From: JAAFKA01 sp044348925
GTDB taxonomy: Bacteria; Bacteroidota; Bacteroidia; Cytophagales; Thermoflexibacteraceae
Assembly: GCA_044348925.1 (NCBI GenBank)
Contig: JBIKRY010000269.1
Location: 1-6,642, forward strand
DNA: 6,642 nucleotides
Direction of reading: 5' to 3'
The notes under the pieces were generated by a model. It ran no database searches. It was not told the origin of the DNA and saw only the letters and a program-made list of their open reading frames with translations. Below are positions 6,399-6,642 of this stretch, in pieces (position 1 is the stretch's first letter; the number at the start of each line of letters is the position of its first letter). The translations under genes and the position numbers were made by a program.

Positions 6399-6504
6399 AA
6401 ATTGATAAATAAAAACAAAGTTCGTAGTTGTTTTATAGGAAAACTGCCTATGACCTTTGTGCTACATACACAAATTACTTCGTAAAATAACGTGAACTAC
6501 GGAT

Positions 6505-6531
6505 ACCGTATATTTGCCTTTAGGCGAATGA
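6505..6531 (+). repeat. Palindromic repeat copy 2; left arm of 135-bp inverted repeat
   Basis: Same repeat as copy 1 in the same orientation, 132 bp further on, with one change (TTTGCC for TTCGCC) that turns a stem C-G pair into a T-G pair. These 27 bases are the reverse complement of 6613-6639 with a single mismatch, leaving a spacer of 81 nt (6532-6612). Confidence 0.85.
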
Positions 6532-6612
6532 AATGTAAGGATAAAAATGAACTTGGTTATAAATTCACAAATTTTGAGAAATAATTACTATTTTTCTTTC
6601 AATTTACCTCAC

Positions 6613-6639
6613 TCATTCGCCTAAAGGCGAATATACGGT
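6613..6639 (-). repeat. Palindromic repeat copy 3, inverted; right arm
   Basis: Inverted copy of the same repeat, with the perfect stem ATTCGCC (6615-6621), loop TAAA, GGCGAAT (6626-6632), then ATACGGT. It pairs with copy 2 over 27 positions with one mismatch. It lies 3 bases from the window edge, so further copies may follow. Confidence 0.85.
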
Positions 6640-6642
6640 TGC

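Larger units (their letters stand above)
6362..6642. other. Gene-free tail with palindromic repeats
   Basis: This 281-bp stretch after the thioesterase stop has no plausible coding frame. It holds three copies of a palindromic repeat, two direct and one inverted, plus a segment between the first two with several complementary short arms. It is either a dispersed-repeat cluster or the edge of a larger element continuing past the window. Confidence 0.8.

Noticed and set aside
6379..6410. Intrinsic terminator after the thioesterase gene
   Set aside because: The 8-bp stem is good, but it is followed by an A-rich stretch rather than a T-run, and the same hairpin recurs twice where no gene ends.
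6547..6624. Short 25-codon frame starting ATGAACTTGGTT
   Set aside because: It is AT-rich, ends inside a palindromic repeat and has no recognisable features.
6374..6642. CRISPR array
   Set aside because: Only three copies occur, spacing is irregular (132 and 103 bp), the third is inverted, and no cas gene is present.

Overview
The window is AT-rich chromosomal DNA. It most probably comes from a member of the Bacteroidota, perhaps Cytophagales- or Flavobacteriia-like. The reasons are the AT-rich codon use, the lack of clear Shine-Dalgarno sequences before the starts, a TAnnTTTG-type promoter box, and the kinds of proteins encoded. No marker gene allows a genus call.

Layout, left to right. 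On the minus strand there are two co-oriented genes. One encodes an FAD-dependent dehydrogenase of the COG2509 type (1-621, its 3' end lies beyond the left edge). Upstream of it is a membrane protein that looks like the six-helix half of an ABC exporter without any ATPase domain (677-1552). A gene-free divergent region of about 510 bp (1553-2062) follows. It contains a candidate promoter, several AT-rich palindromes and a degenerate ACACAGA-like repeat patch. On the plus strand come a complete RhlE-like DEAD-box RNA helicase (2063-3316), a lipoprotein with a caspase-like (peptidase C14) domain and a probable beta-rich C-terminus (3364-4941), a membrane-anchored alpha/beta hydrolase (4949-5743), and a small hotdog-fold acyl-CoA thioesterase closely resembling E. 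coli YdiI/MenI (5939-6361). The last 281 bp hold no gene but carry three copies of a palindromic repeat.

The helicase, caspase lipoprotein and hydrolase are separated by 47 and 7 nt. The 7-nt gap makes co-transcription of the caspase and hydrolase genes very likely. Both products should sit at the cell envelope, which suggests a shared but unknown envelope process. The thioesterase gene is set apart by a 195-nt gap and is bracketed on both sides by stem-loop repeats sharing a CCTAAAGG core. Two of these form long inverted repeats with the same 81-nt spacer length. The best candidates for something undescribed are the caspase-lipoprotein/hydrolase pair and this repeat family.
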